From assembly GCA_903927465.1 (NCBI GenBank), contig CAIYMY010000081.1:1-59105 (forward strand): a DNA stretch of 59,105 nucleotides, written 5' to 3'. The translations under genes and the position numbers were made by a program. The notes below the pieces were generated by a model. The model had not been told where the DNA came from, did not search any database, and saw only the letters and a list, made by a program, of their open reading frames with translations. Shown here piece after piece: positions 1-8,253 of this stretch; position 1 is the first letter of the stretch, and each line of letters begins with the position of its first letter. Source of the DNA: an uncultured Rhodospirillales bacterium. Its GTDB lineage: Bacteria > Pseudomonadota > Alphaproteobacteria > Acetobacterales > Acetobacteraceae.

Positions 1-255
1 GATCGTGGCACCTGGCTGAGCTTTCGTAATCGGCAGGATCAGCGGATTTTGATTGAAGGTGATACGCGGCTGTTCAATCAATATGGCGTCATGCTGGTGA
101 ACGCGCAGCGCCATCCGCATGTGAAGGCGGCGGATGGGCAGCGCTTCATTGATTGGCTGCTTTCAGCCGCCGGCCAGGCCGCGATTGCTTCCTATCGTAT
201 CAATGGGGAACAGCTTTTTTTCCCCAATGCGGATAAGCCTGAGCCGGTTTCGTGA
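1..255 (+). CDS. tupA: Tungstate/molybdate ABC transporter substrate-binding protein, C-terminal part (TupA-like)
   Basis: The window opens inside this gene; the frame is open from base 1 to TGA at 253-255, giving 84 residues. The segment carries the end of the TupA family: DRGTWLSFRNR, then LIEGD, LFNQYGVMLVN, FIDWLLSAAGQAAIASY and the terminal GEQLFFPNA. TupA is the periplasmic oxyanion-binding component of the TupABC importer. No permease or ATPase gene follows, because a soxYZ pair on the opposite strand ends 7 bases downstream, so tupB and tupC, if present, lie outside the window. The two xanthine-dehydrogenase-type molybdenum subunits further along give such an importer a plausible purpose, but that link is inference. 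Whether it prefers tungstate or molybdate cannot be told from the fragment. Confidence 0.85.
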   Translation, partial: DRGTWLSFRNRQDQRILIEGDTRLFNQYGVMLVNAQRHPHVKAADGQRFIDWLLSAAGQAAIASYRINGEQLFFPNADKPEPVS

Positions 256-262
256 AGCTGTG

Positions 263-592
263 TTAGGCGACCGCCACGCGCGCTTCAGTGCGCGCCTGGC
301 GGCCCTTTTCATCGGTCCAGATGAATTCGAAATGGCTCGGTTTTTCAATCCGCACGAAAAATACGTGATAGGGGTTGGTCGCGGTGCCATTCTGGAAATC
401 GGCGCTGAACAGCGCCTCACCATTCAGCCGCACCATCAGCCGCGTCAGCATATCGCGCGGCAGGGCGCGGCCGGCTTCGTGGCGCAGCCCCGTTTCCATC
501 GGGTGTTCGATCAGGGTGCGGATTTCAATCACTTCACCGGCGCGGGCGCTGCGCGGGATGCGAATGCGGGGCTGGGATGGCAAAGCGCTCAT
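263..592 (-). CDS. soxZ: Thiosulfate oxidation carrier protein SoxZ
   Basis: 109 residues from ATG at 592, whose codon overlaps the soxY stop (ATGA), a usual sign of translational coupling; an in-frame GTG lies at 601. SoxZ pairs with SoxY to form the periplasmic carrier on which sulfur intermediates are covalently held during thiosulfate oxidation. The family pattern is clear: RIRIPRSARAGEVIEIRTLI, then HPMETGLRHEAGRALPRDM, NGEALFSADFQNGTATNPY and a closing FEFIWTDEKG. There is no signal peptide, as expected since SoxZ is exported with SoxY. No soxAX, soxB or soxCD is present nearby, so this is an isolated soxYZ unit in this window. Confidence 0.93.
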   Translation of the reverse strand: MSALPSQPRIRIPRSARAGEVIEIRTLIEHPMETGLRHEAGRALPRDMLTRLMVRLNGEALFSADFQNGTATNPYHVFFVRIEKPSHFEFIWTDEKGRQARTEARVAVA

Positions 593-1014
593 GAGAGGCA
601 CCCCCCGGCGCCAACACGCATTTCCGCGCTGGCACGCATGACGCGCCCGGTGCTGGTTTCCGCCAATACGATCAGGCGCTGATCTTCGGACAGGCGAATG
701 CGCGTTTGCACTTCGGCGCGGGCGAGCAACGGTGTCAGGCGGAAGGTCGCCACCCCGGGTGTTGGGTTGCGGGAGGCAAAGACATGAATGGCGGTGATGT
801 GGTCCTGCGCTGTCATCGGGCTTTCCACCACTATGCCAAGCGGCACTTGCCCGCCATTCTCGGCAAGGGCGGGCACGCGCAGCAGAATGCCGCCATCGGT
901 CACGGGCTTGTCGCCGATAGTTTCGCGCATGGCGGTGGAAAGCGCATCATCCGCCCGCGCCACAGCGGCGAAGGGCAGCGCCAGAAGCGCGAGGCAGGTT
1001 CTGCGAACGATCAT
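589..1014 (-). CDS. soxY: Thiosulfate oxidation carrier protein SoxY
   Basis: 141 residues starting at ATG 1014, the codon best spaced from the GAGG ribosome-binding site; ATG 1017 and GTG 1020 are also in frame. A signal peptide (IVRRTCLALLALPFAAVARA) precedes the mature chain. The domain has the SoxY hallmarks TDGGILLRVPALAENGGQVP and VESPMTAQDHI. The C-terminal arm that carries sulfur on cysteine ends VGAGGCLS, so the essential Cys is present but the usual last Gly-Gly of GGCGG is replaced by Leu-Ser. It lies directly upstream of and overlaps soxZ. A possible promoter is visible at 1135-1162. Confidence 0.93.
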   Translation of the reverse strand: MIVRRTCLALLALPFAAVARADDALSTAMRETIGDKPVTDGGILLRVPALAENGGQVPLGIVVESPMTAQDHITAIHVFASRNPTPGVATFRLTPLLARAEVQTRIRLSEDQRLIVLAETSTGRVMRASAEMRVGAGGCLS

Positions 1015-1134
1015 CATCACCTCAAAACCACGCCACCGGGGTGAGTGGCGCAGCAGGTTTTCTCAAGTGCTAGGCGGTGCAGCGCCTCATTACGGCTTGA
1101 TATGGCGCCCGTATCTTTCAGGCACAAGTGAGAT

Positions 1135-1162
1135 AATTTAGTGCTATCAACGGACCAAGCAA
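1135..1162 (-). promoter_or_regulatory. Possible sigma-70-type promoter for soxYZ
   Basis: On the minus strand, TTGCTT (1162-1157) and TAAATT (1140-1135) are separated by 16 bases, about 120 bases upstream of the soxY start. It lies in the 190-base gap between soxY and the upstream yeeE-type gene. A short inverted repeat, GAAAT...ATTTC at 1189-1207, sits just upstream and could be an operator. Both are weak matches judged by eye only. Confidence 0.3.
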
Positions 1163-1207
1163 AACAAAGGGCTTGCTGCGCCGACTTCGAAATTTGGAAA
1201 ATATTTC

Positions 1208-2356
1208 TCAGCGATCCAGGCGAAATAGCGGGCGCAGACGCAGCCCCACCCAATTGCCGGCGAGGCCCGGCAGGATCCAAAGCCAGCCATGCAGGCTGCC
1301 GGAAGCGATCCCCGCCACATAGGCGCTGATATTGCAGCCCGAGGCCATGACGGCGCCAGCGCCAAGCAAAAGCCCCCCGATGACCGAGGCATAAACATGC
1401 CGCCAAGGCAGGCGCCACGCGGGGCTGAAGCGCGCGGCAACGGCAGCCGCGAGAAACGCGCCGAGCATCAGGCCGAAATTCATTACGCTGCTGCGTTCCG
1501 CCAGCACCGGGCGAAGAAAGGCTTCCGTGCGCGTCGGGTCTTCCCAAAACGCCCAGAAGGCGGGTTCATCCCAGCCGAATTCGGCAATGATGCGCGAACC
1601 CCAGAGCGGGAAGGATGCTGTGATGACCCAAGGCCGCCCTGCTGCCCAAACCGTGATGATATTGAGCGCGGCGAGGATGATGGCGGCCATGGCCCAGGAC
1701 CAGCGCCGTGATGCGTTCAGCGATGGCGCGCTGAATATCGGTTCAATGCGGCCATGGCGGCGTTGTTCGATCACGCGTGATCCCAGCGCCACGCAAAGAA
1801 AAATCGCCAAGCTACCAAGCAGCGCGGGCCAAAGCCCAATCAGCTCCGGCAGGGTTGTCGCGGGCAATGCTGGCAGATCGGCCCATCTTTCGGAATCATA
1901 AGCCGCGATGGTGGCGCCGGCGATGAAAAAAATCAGTGTCAACAGCATGCGCGTATTGCCGCTGCCTGCGGTGTAGAGCGTGCCGGAAGCGCAGCCCCCG
2001 CCCAATTGCATGCCGATGCCGAAGATGAAGGCACCGATGACAACGGCGACCCCTGCGGGAAACACAATACCACGCACCGGCGCGCCGGCGAGCGTGCCGG
2101 CCTGAATGGCAGGCAGCATGATGATGACCAGAATGCCAAGCATGAGCATTTGCGCGCGCAGCCCCGCGCCGCGCCCATCCGCCAGGGCTTCCCGAAAACC
2201 ACCGGCAAAGCTGAAGGAGCCACGATAAAGCGTATAGCCCAGCGCCGCGCCAAGCGCCCACAACAGCGCGTGATTGGCGCCGTATTGCAGCCCAAGCCCA
2301 AGCGCACCGATCAGCAGAAGCAATGCCGCGATGATGGCTGGCAGGGCTTGGGGCAA
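1208..2356 (-). CDS. YeeE/YedE family sulfur-compound (thiosulfate) transporter
   Basis: 382 residues from a TTG start at 2354-2356. An in-frame TAG, which is also the stop of the upstream lysE-like gene, lies 18 bases before it, and GAAAGG is well spaced, so this start is fairly secure. It is an integral inner-membrane protein with roughly nine to ten hydrophobic helices. The two conserved cysteine-bearing loops of the family are present: GGGCASGTLYTAG near residue 130 and ASGCNISAYVAGIASGSLHGW near 345. In characterised members (TsuA/YeeE) such cysteines hand thiosulfate through the channel. Its position upstream of soxYZ in the same orientation suggests it feeds or recycles reduced sulfur for that carrier. 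Substrate is inferred. Confidence 0.85.
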   Translation of the reverse strand: MPQALPAIIAALLLLIGALGLGLQYGANHALLWALGAALGYTLYRGSFSFAGGFREALADGRGAGLRAQMLMLGILVIIMLPAIQAGTLAGAPVRGIVFPAGVAVVIGAFIFGIGMQLGGGCASGTLYTAGSGNTRMLLTLIFFIAGATIAAYDSERWADLPALPATTLPELIGLWPALLGSLAIFLCVALGSRVIEQRRHGRIEPIFSAPSLNASRRWSWAMAAIILAALNIITVWAAGRPWVITASFPLWGSRIIAEFGWDEPAFWAFWEDPTRTEAFLRPVLAERSSVMNFGLMLGAFLAAAVAARFSPAWRLPWRHVYASVIGGLLLGAGAVMASGCNISAYVAGIASGSLHGWLWILPGLAGNWVGLRLRPLFRLDR

Positions 2357-2374
2357 AGCGTTGGGCCTTTCGCG

Positions 2375-2971
2375 CTAGAGAATGAATATCGGAATGAGTG
2401 AAGCCACTAATGCCAAGGCCATAGCGTAGTTGAAAAGCCGAAAAGCGCGATCCGAGGTGAGCAGCCTGCCAATCGCGACCCCAAAGCCGCACCAGAGCGC
2501 TGAAGAGATGATGCCCGTGACCACAAAGGCCCCCGCTACACGCGCTGCCTCAGACCAGACAGGCGCGTCGGGCACGGTATAGGCTGCGAGTGCGCCGACC
2601 CCCATGATCCAGGCCTTGGGATTGACCCATTGAAAGCCCGCCGCTTCGAAGAAACTGATGGGCTTGGTGGTGGCTGCGCCCTTGCCGCGCTCGGCTGTTG
2701 CGATGCGCCAGGCCAGATAGAGCATATAGGCAGCTCCGACATACTTCAGTGCCAGATGCAGCCAAGGCAGCGCGGAGAAAACCGTGCCAAGACCAAGCCC
2801 AATCGCAAGCACCATGGCCGGAAAGCCAAGAATAATCCCAAGCATATGCGGCACGGCGCGGCGAAAGCCGAAATTGGCACCGGAAGCCGTAAGCATGGCG
2901 TTATTAGGGCCGGGCGTGATGCTGGTGGTCAAGGCGAAACCAAGCAGCGCCAAAAGCAGCGGGTCATTCAA
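2375..2971 (-). CDS. LysE/RhtB family amino-acid exporter
   Basis: 198 residues, a typical length for the family. The start is TTG at 2969-2971, supported by AAGGA eight bases upstream; no in-frame ATG is available nearby. The signature SITPGPNNAMLTASGANFG is at residues 17-35, followed by about six hydrophobic helices and the conserved FQWVNPKAWI near residue 113. LysE-type proteins export amino acids or small amino-acid-like metabolites across the inner membrane. It is divergent from the Old Yellow Enzyme gene at 3132 and directly upstream of the YeeE-type gene, with which it is probably co-transcribed. The substrate cannot be predicted. Confidence 0.88.
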   Translation of the reverse strand: MNDPLLLALLGFALTTSITPGPNNAMLTASGANFGFRRAVPHMLGIILGFPAMVLAIGLGLGTVFSALPWLHLALKYVGAAYMLYLAWRIATAERGKGAATTKPISFFEAAGFQWVNPKAWIMGVGALAAYTVPDAPVWSEAARVAGAFVVTGIISSALWCGFGVAIGRLLTSDRAFRLFNYAMALALVASLIPIFIL

Positions 2972-3131
2972 TGCGGGGGTCCTTGTGGCATTAATTATAA
3001 GCCATCCGCCCTAACAGGCCCAGAATGTTTTGACAAAGAACAGGGTCACCAGCCCTTCCTACGCGCGGTCTGGACGCGCGCGCCAAGCTGTATCACGCTA
3101 TACGCAACGCTAGCCTGATCGGAGACGCCCC

Positions 3132-4286
3132 ATGAGTTCCTTGCTTTTCTCGCCACTCACCATTCGCGGTGTGACGATACCAAATCGCGTGGTGATGCCG
3201 CCACTTTGCCAATATTCGGCAATCGAAGGTTTGGCGAATGATTGGCATATGGTGCAGCTTGGTCGCTTCGCCGTCGGTGGCTTCGGGCTGATTTTCACCG
3301 AAGTGACTTCCGTGATGCGCGAAGGGCGCATCACCCATGGTGATCTTGGGCTTTGGTCTGATGCGCATATTGAACCGGTGCAGCGGCTTGCGCGCTTCAT
3401 CAAGGCGCAGGGCGCGGTACCGGCGATGCAGCTTGGCCATGCAGGGCGCAAGGGTTCTTCGCAGCGCGCCTTTGAAGGCAATGGGCCGCTTGGTGCGCCG
3501 GAAATTGCCATTGGCGAAAAGCCCTGGCCGCTGGTGGGGCCGACCGCAACCGCCATTGGCGAAGGCCATGTGCAGCCCGAAGCGCTCACCAAGGAAGGCA
3601 TGGCGGATATTCGCGAAGCTTTCGCCACCGCCACGCGCCGCGCACTCGCTGCCGGGTATGAGGCGATTGAGGTGCATTGCGCGCATGGCTATCTGCTGCA
3701 TCAATTCCTCTCGCCACTCAGCAATACGCGCAATGATGAATATGGCGGTGACCTTGCCGGGCGCATGCGCTTCCCGCTTGAGATTGTGCGTGCGGTGCGC
3801 GAAGCTTGGCCGGAAAACCTGCCATTGTTTGTGCGCATTTCCGCGGTGGATGGCGCTGATGGTGGCTGGGAAATGTCTGATAGCGTCGCCTATGCGCGCG
3901 AATGTCAAAAGCTTGGCGTTGATGTGATGGATTGTTCATCAGGCGGCATTGGCGGCAGCGCTACCGGCAGCAAACGCGTGCCGCGCGGATATGGTTTTCA
4001 GATTCCCTATGCCGCGCAAATCCGCCAAGAGCTTGGCATGAAATCTATGGCGGTGGGGCTGATCATCGGCCCGCAACAAGCCGAAGCGGCTTTGGCTGCG
4101 GGTGACGCTGACCTGATTGCGGTTGGTCGTGAAGGCATGAACAACCCGAATTGGCCCTTGCATGCGCGCGCCGTGCTGGAACCCGGCACGACTGAGGAAG
4201 TTTTTGGCTGCTGGCCGCCGCAACATGGCTGGTGGATGGAAAAACGTGGTGCTGTGATGAATGCACTCGGCACACCGCCGGCGTGA
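3132..4286 (+). CDS. NADH:flavin oxidoreductase, Old Yellow Enzyme family (YqjM-like)
   Basis: 384 residues, a TIM-barrel FMN enzyme that reduces activated alkenes with NAD(P)H. The start ATG follows GGAGACGCCCC. Visible elements are the N-terminal LFSPLTIRGVTIPNRVVMPP, the cysteine-containing MPPLCQYSA of the thermophilic-like subgroup, QLGHAGRKGS, the catalytic EVHCAHGYLLHQFLSP near residue 180, DEYGGDLAGRMRFP, and VDVMDCSSGG. A TTGACA hexamer lies at 3030-3035 in the divergent promoter region shared with lysE, without a convincing -10 box. The next gene is a glutathione transferase 35 bases downstream, probably in the same transcript; together they suggest handling of electrophilic substrates. 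A paralogue is at 7038-8195. Confidence 0.92.
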   Translation: MSSLLFSPLTIRGVTIPNRVVMPPLCQYSAIEGLANDWHMVQLGRFAVGGFGLIFTEVTSVMREGRITHGDLGLWSDAHIEPVQRLARFIKAQGAVPAMQLGHAGRKGSSQRAFEGNGPLGAPEIAIGEKPWPLVGPTATAIGEGHVQPEALTKEGMADIREAFATATRRALAAGYEAIEVHCAHGYLLHQFLSPLSNTRNDEYGGDLAGRMRFPLEIVRAVREAWPENLPLFVRISAVDGADGGWEMSDSVAYARECQKLGVDVMDCSSGGIGGSATGSKRVPRGYGFQIPYAAQIRQELGMKSMAVGLIIGPQQAEAALAAGDADLIAVGREGMNNPNWPLHARAVLEPGTTEEVFGCWPPQHGWWMEKRGAVMNALGTPPA

Positions 4287-4321
4287 TGATTTTGCCCTGA
4301 TTCAAAAGAAGGAAATGCAGA

Positions 4322-4918
4322 ATGAAACTCGCTTACTCCCCCAATAGCCCCTATGTGCGTAAATGCGTCGCACTCGCGATCCAGCGCGGCATTGACAAGC
4401 AAATGGAACTTTGGACGGTTGGGACGACCGATCCGGCGCTGCTGAAGGTCAATCCGCTTTCGAAAGTGCCGACCCTGGTGCTGGATGATGGCACCGCGCT
4501 TTATGATAGCCCGGTGATTTGCGAATATCTGGACAGTGTCGGCGATGGGCCGAAGATGTTCCCGCCCGCGGGGCCGGCACGTTGGAAGGCGTTGCGTCAG
4601 GAAGCTTTGGGCGATGGCATTCTGGATGCCACTCAGCCGCGCCGGCGCGAAATTGCATTGCCGCAGGATGAAGGGCGGCAGACCTACATCGCACTTCAGC
4701 AAGGCAAGGTGAAAGCGGCGCTGGCTATGTTGGAAGCGGAAGCCGATGGCCTGGGAATGCTGACGAATATTGGCGAAATCACCATTGCCTGCGCTTTGGG
4801 CTATATGGATTTCCGTTACGCGAATGAACCATGGCGGCCAGGGCATCCCAAGCTGGAAGCCTGGTACGCGAAGGTATCCTCCATGCCGGCCATGGCGCAG
4901 ACTGCCCCGCCTGGCTGA
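4322..4918 (+). CDS. Glutathione S-transferase family protein
   Basis: 198 residues, of standard cytosolic GST size. The N-terminal thioredoxin fold begins MKLAYSPNSPYVRKCVALA, with a Ser-containing active-site loop, and contains the cis-proline region NPLSKVPTLVLDDG and the glutathione-contact motif LYDSPVICEYLD. The all-helical C-terminal half ends with HPKLEAWYAKVSSMPAMAQTAPP. It lies 35 bases after the Old Yellow Enzyme gene with AAGGAAATGCAG as ribosome-binding region. It is expected to conjugate or reduce small electrophiles with glutathione in the cytoplasm; no specific substrate can be assigned. Confidence 0.9.
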   Translation: MKLAYSPNSPYVRKCVALAIQRGIDKQMELWTVGTTDPALLKVNPLSKVPTLVLDDGTALYDSPVICEYLDSVGDGPKMFPPAGPARWKALRQEALGDGILDATQPRRREIALPQDEGRQTYIALQQGKVKAALAMLEAEADGLGMLTNIGEITIACALGYMDFRYANEPWRPGHPKLEAWYAKVSSMPAMAQTAPPG

Positions 4919-4949
4919 GGTAAAGTGTTTGGCGCGCTGCGGCTTGCGT

Positions 4950-5843
4950 TTATGCGCGGGTCGCGGCGCGCCAGGCTTTGGCGATATCAATGCGCCGCGC
5001 GACCCAGATCTGATCGCCCAATTCCGCAAGCCTTGCCAGCACTTTTTCAAAGGCGGGAAAGCGCGCCGGCCGTCCCGCGATACGCAAATGATAGCCGATA
5101 TTGAGCAAGCGCGGCTTGCCCTGCTTGGCTTCCGCCAGCAACACATCAAGCGCATCATTCACATACTCAACCATCTCACTGGCGCGTACAAAGCCGTTCG
5201 GATGGAAGAATTTCATGTCATTGGTATCAAGCGCATAGGGCAGCACTGAAAGCCCAGGATGCGCGCGGTCATCATAGGGCACGTCGTCATCGAAAGCATT
5301 GGATACCCAGGTAAAGCCGCGTTCTTGCAGCAGCCCGCGCGTCCAGATGCTTTCCGACCCGCGACAGAAAAACCCCTGAGGCGCCTCGCCACACGCTTTG
5401 GAAATGGCAGCAATGCAGCGATCAAGATCGGCGGCTTCCGCTTCACGAGACGTGTAATCCGATTGCGGGCGCCAGAGCCAGCCATGGGCGGCGGCTTCAT
5501 GGCCGCGCCTGGTTACCTCGGCAGCGAGGGAGGGCGCCCTTTCAACAGCGCGACCACACATCAGAAAGGTGGCGGGAATGGTGTGATGATCCAGCGCATC
5601 GAGCATCCGCCAGAAACCTGCGCGCGTGCCATAAGCGAAAATCTGTTCCTGCCCCATGTCGCGCACACCAGGGGCGACGACACTGATCACTTCACCCATG
5701 CGTTCGCATTGCGGGTCTCCGTCGCCCACTTGCTGCTCTGCGCCTTCTTCGAAATTCACCGCGACAGAAACGGCAAGCCGCGCGCCATTTGGCCAACGCA
5801 TATCAGGCCATTTGCCGCCATAGCCAACCATATCGCGTGTCAT
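4950..5843 (-). CDS. Polysaccharide-deacetylase-fold hydrolase, allantoinase (PuuE)-like
   Basis: 297 residues from ATG at 5843, which overlaps the stop of the upstream MFS gene (ATGA). The sequence belongs to the CE4 branch typified by PuuE allantoinases and cyclic-imide hydrolases, not to chitin deacetylases. It shows GYGGKWPDMRWPNGARLAVS, VNFEEGAEQQVGDGD, IFAYGTRAGFWRML, then GHEAAAHGWLWRP carrying the two metal- or substrate-region histidines, and GFFCRGSESIWTRGLLQE. The Asp-Asp pair of true polysaccharide deacetylases is replaced by FEE. Coupling to a transporter suggests the substrate is imported and then hydrolysed. A second homologue is at 15197-16105. Confidence 0.85.
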   Translation of the reverse strand: MTRDMVGYGGKWPDMRWPNGARLAVSVAVNFEEGAEQQVGDGDPQCERMGEVISVVAPGVRDMGQEQIFAYGTRAGFWRMLDALDHHTIPATFLMCGRAVERAPSLAAEVTRRGHEAAAHGWLWRPQSDYTSREAEAADLDRCIAAISKACGEAPQGFFCRGSESIWTRGLLQERGFTWVSNAFDDDVPYDDRAHPGLSVLPYALDTNDMKFFHPNGFVRASEMVEYVNDALDVLLAEAKQGKPRLLNIGYHLRIAGRPARFPAFEKVLARLAELGDQIWVARRIDIAKAWRAATRA

Positions 5844-7024
5844 GCGAAATCTCCCCTGCGGGCATGACGCCCAAACCAACACAGCGCCGCACCGGCCAGC
5901 GGCAACGTCGCCAATAGCGCGAAAGCGTAGCGATAGCCGTGCAATTCCTGCCCGAGCAACGCAATCAGCGGCGGCCCAAGCACGGCACCGGCGAAGCTGA
6001 GTGATATCACTGCACCGGAAGCCGCGCCCGCAGCACCTGCAGGGGCCAGGCGCACGCTTTCCGCCACCAATACGCCATTCCAGCCAGCGGTGCTCGCGCC
6101 AATGGCGATGAAAAGCAGCACCAGCAGGAAGGTTTGGCTACTGCTTACCAAGGGCAACATCATCAGGAAAATTCCTGACAGCGCGCCGATCATCATCAAT
6201 ACGCGCTGCCCGCCCAGTTTCGTATCCGCCACCAAAGCCCAGCCGATGCGCGAAAGTCCGCCAACCACCTGACAAAGCCCAACAAGCGCACCAGCCGAAA
6301 CCGAATCCCAGCCGTAATCACCAATCAACATCGCGACCATATGCGCGCCAAGGCCGATCTGCACCAGCGCATAACAAGCGGCCGCCAAGCCAATAACGCC
6401 AAGCGCGGGCGATTTCAGCAATAGCAATGGCCCTGCCTGCAAAGCGGGAGTGCCGCGATCCTGATCCCAGTCCGCGCGCTTGAATTGCAACCCGATCACC
6501 ATGGTAAGCAACATCGCTGCCGCAATCAGCATGGCATTGCGCCAACCAAGAAGCTCTGCTGTGCCGGGCAGCATCAAGCCTGCAAGTGCCACACCGAAGG
6601 GCACGCCCATTTGCTTCAGGCCAAACACCATATTGCGGCGTGACGGCGGCGCAAGCTTGCCAAGTAATTGTGACGCAGCCGGATTGGTCAGCCCATAGGC
6701 AAGGCCAATCAGCATCGTTGCAGGCAGCGCGATGGTAAGTTCAGCAAAGCTCAGCAGCGCAACACCAACTGCTGCGGCTGCAAGTGCAATTTGCGTCGTG
6801 CGCACCGGCCCCCATATCGCAAGCCAGCGCGGCCCATAGGCGGAAGCAAAAACCGCGCAGAGATAAACCAAGCCTACCTGATAGCCAATATTCGCACGCG
6901 CCATGCCGAAATCCGGCGCGGCATAGGCCACCAAAACAGGCAAGGCATAAACCGCCATGGTGGCCAAGGTTTGCGCTCCAGCAAGCAAAAAAACTACCAG
7001 AGCCAGGCCGCTTCCTTTACTCAT
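5840..7024 (-). CDS. Major facilitator superfamily transporter
   Basis: 394 residues with about twelve hydrophobic helices. Helix 4-5 carries GLAYGLTNPAASQLLGKLAP, followed by RRNMVFGLKQMGVPFGVALAG, typical of the cyanate/nitrate-like or oxalate-formate-like MFS groups. The C-terminal half has RIGWALVADTKLGGQRVL in the motif-A-like loop between helices 8 and 9. It overlaps the downstream allantoinase-like gene by four bases, so transport and hydrolysis of one substrate are probably linked. The upstream gene (stop at 7038) is an Old Yellow Enzyme in the same orientation, 13 bases away. The substrate is not evident. Confidence 0.88.
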   Translation of the reverse strand: MSKGSGLALVVFLLAGAQTLATMAVYALPVLVAYAAPDFGMARANIGYQVGLVYLCAVFASAYGPRWLAIWGPVRTTQIALAAAAVGVALLSFAELTIALPATMLIGLAYGLTNPAASQLLGKLAPPSRRNMVFGLKQMGVPFGVALAGLMLPGTAELLGWRNAMLIAAAMLLTMVIGLQFKRADWDQDRGTPALQAGPLLLLKSPALGVIGLAAACYALVQIGLGAHMVAMLIGDYGWDSVSAGALVGLCQVVGGLSRIGWALVADTKLGGQRVLMMIGALSGIFLMMLPLVSSSQTFLLVLLFIAIGASTAGWNGVLVAESVRLAPAGAAGAASGAVISLSFAGAVLGPPLIALLGQELHGYRYAFALLATLPLAGAALCWFGRHARRGDFA

Positions 7025-7037
7025 GCGCGGCTCTGCG

Positions 7038-8195
7038 TCACGCCTGATGCAATCCCCGCCGATAGGTGGAAGGTTCCATATCCTTCACCGATTTCGCTCG
7101 TTTTTCGAGCCAATAGCTCTGCGCCGGTGGCATGGCATCAAAAGCCGATTCAATGCCGAGCTTGCGCGCCGCATCGGTTGGCCAGTTCGGGTTATAGAGA
7201 ATCTCGCGCCCAATCGCGATCAGATCAGCATCGCCGGCTTGCAGAATTGCCTCCGCCTGATCGGCATGCACAATCAAGCCAACCGCCATGGTCGCGATTG
7301 GTGCTTCATGCCGAAGCCGCTGTGCATAGGGCACTTGATAACCATAGCCAGGTCGCGTGGCCTTCGGCGGACCGCCGCTGATACCGCCAGACGAGCAATC
7401 CACCACATCAATACCAGCAGCACCGACAAGCCGCGCCAGGCGGATGCTTTGTTCCACATCCCAACCCGAATCATCTTCGACCGAAAAACGCATGAAAAGC
7501 GGCTTATGCGCCGGCCAGATCGCACGTACCGCTTCCACCACTTCTAGCGCGAAGCGCATGCGGTTAAGCTCTGTCCCGCCGTATTCGTCATTGCGACGAT
7601 TGGCTGATGGCGAAAGGAATTGATGAAGCAAATAACCATGCGCCGCGTGGATTTCCAACACGTCAAAGCCAGCAGCATCCGCACGCCGCGCGGCATCCGC
7701 CCAATGCTGCACCACTTGTGGGATTTCATCGCGCGTCAGGGCGCGTGGCATGGGGTCACCTGCATCGCCAATCTCAGCGCTGGGGGCAACAAGTTCCCAT
7801 GCCTCCCAATCAGTAATCGCAGGGCTTTGCACCAGCGGCGCGCCACCTTCCCAGGGGCGAAAACGCCGCGCCTTGCGGCCGGAATGGCCAATCTGAATCG
7901 CCGGTACTGAGCCATTGGCGCGAATCAAATCCGCCACGCGCTTCATGCCGGGGATGAAGGCATCATCCCAAAGCCCAGTATCGCCGAGCGTGCCGCAGCC
8001 GCGCCGTTCCACCTTGGTGCTTTCCACCATCACCATGCCGGCACCACCCGCAGCAAAGCGCCCGGCATTCATCAAATGCCAATCGGTGATGAAGCCGCGA
8101 TCAGCCGCATATTGATGCATGGGCGCGACCACCACGCGGTTCTTCAGCGTAACGCCACGTTTGGTCCAAGGCGTAAAAAGCAAAGGCAAGGTCAT
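7038..8195 (-). CDS. NADH:flavin oxidoreductase, Old Yellow Enzyme family (second copy)
   Basis: 385 residues, similar in length and motif order to the protein at 3132-4286. It shows LFTPWTKRGVTLKNRVVVAP, QIGHSGRKA, the catalytic DVLEIHAAHGYLLHQFLSP, NDEYGGTELNRMRFALE, and GIDVVDCSSGGISGG. The N-terminal loop reads APMHQYAADRG: the position that is CQYSA in the first copy is HQYAA here, so the redox-tuning cysteine of YqjM-type enzymes is absent. GGAGGATTGCACC supplies a strong ribosome-binding site. It is the lead gene of a minus-strand set with the MFS and allantoinase-like genes. It probably reduces a C=C or C=N bond of an intermediate; the substrate is unknown. Confidence 0.92.
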   Translation of the reverse strand: MTLPLLFTPWTKRGVTLKNRVVVAPMHQYAADRGFITDWHLMNAGRFAAGGAGMVMVESTKVERRGCGTLGDTGLWDDAFIPGMKRVADLIRANGSVPAIQIGHSGRKARRFRPWEGGAPLVQSPAITDWEAWELVAPSAEIGDAGDPMPRALTRDEIPQVVQHWADAARRADAAGFDVLEIHAAHGYLLHQFLSPSANRRNDEYGGTELNRMRFALEVVEAVRAIWPAHKPLFMRFSVEDDSGWDVEQSIRLARLVGAAGIDVVDCSSGGISGGPPKATRPGYGYQVPYAQRLRHEAPIATMAVGLIVHADQAEAILQAGDADLIAIGREILYNPNWPTDAARKLGIESAFDAMPPAQSYWLEKRAKSVKDMEPSTYRRGLHQA

Positions 8196-8253
8196 GGTGC
8201 AATCCTCCGTACCCGAAGCCTAGGGCAAGGAGGCTAAGCTGGACAGAGGGGCG

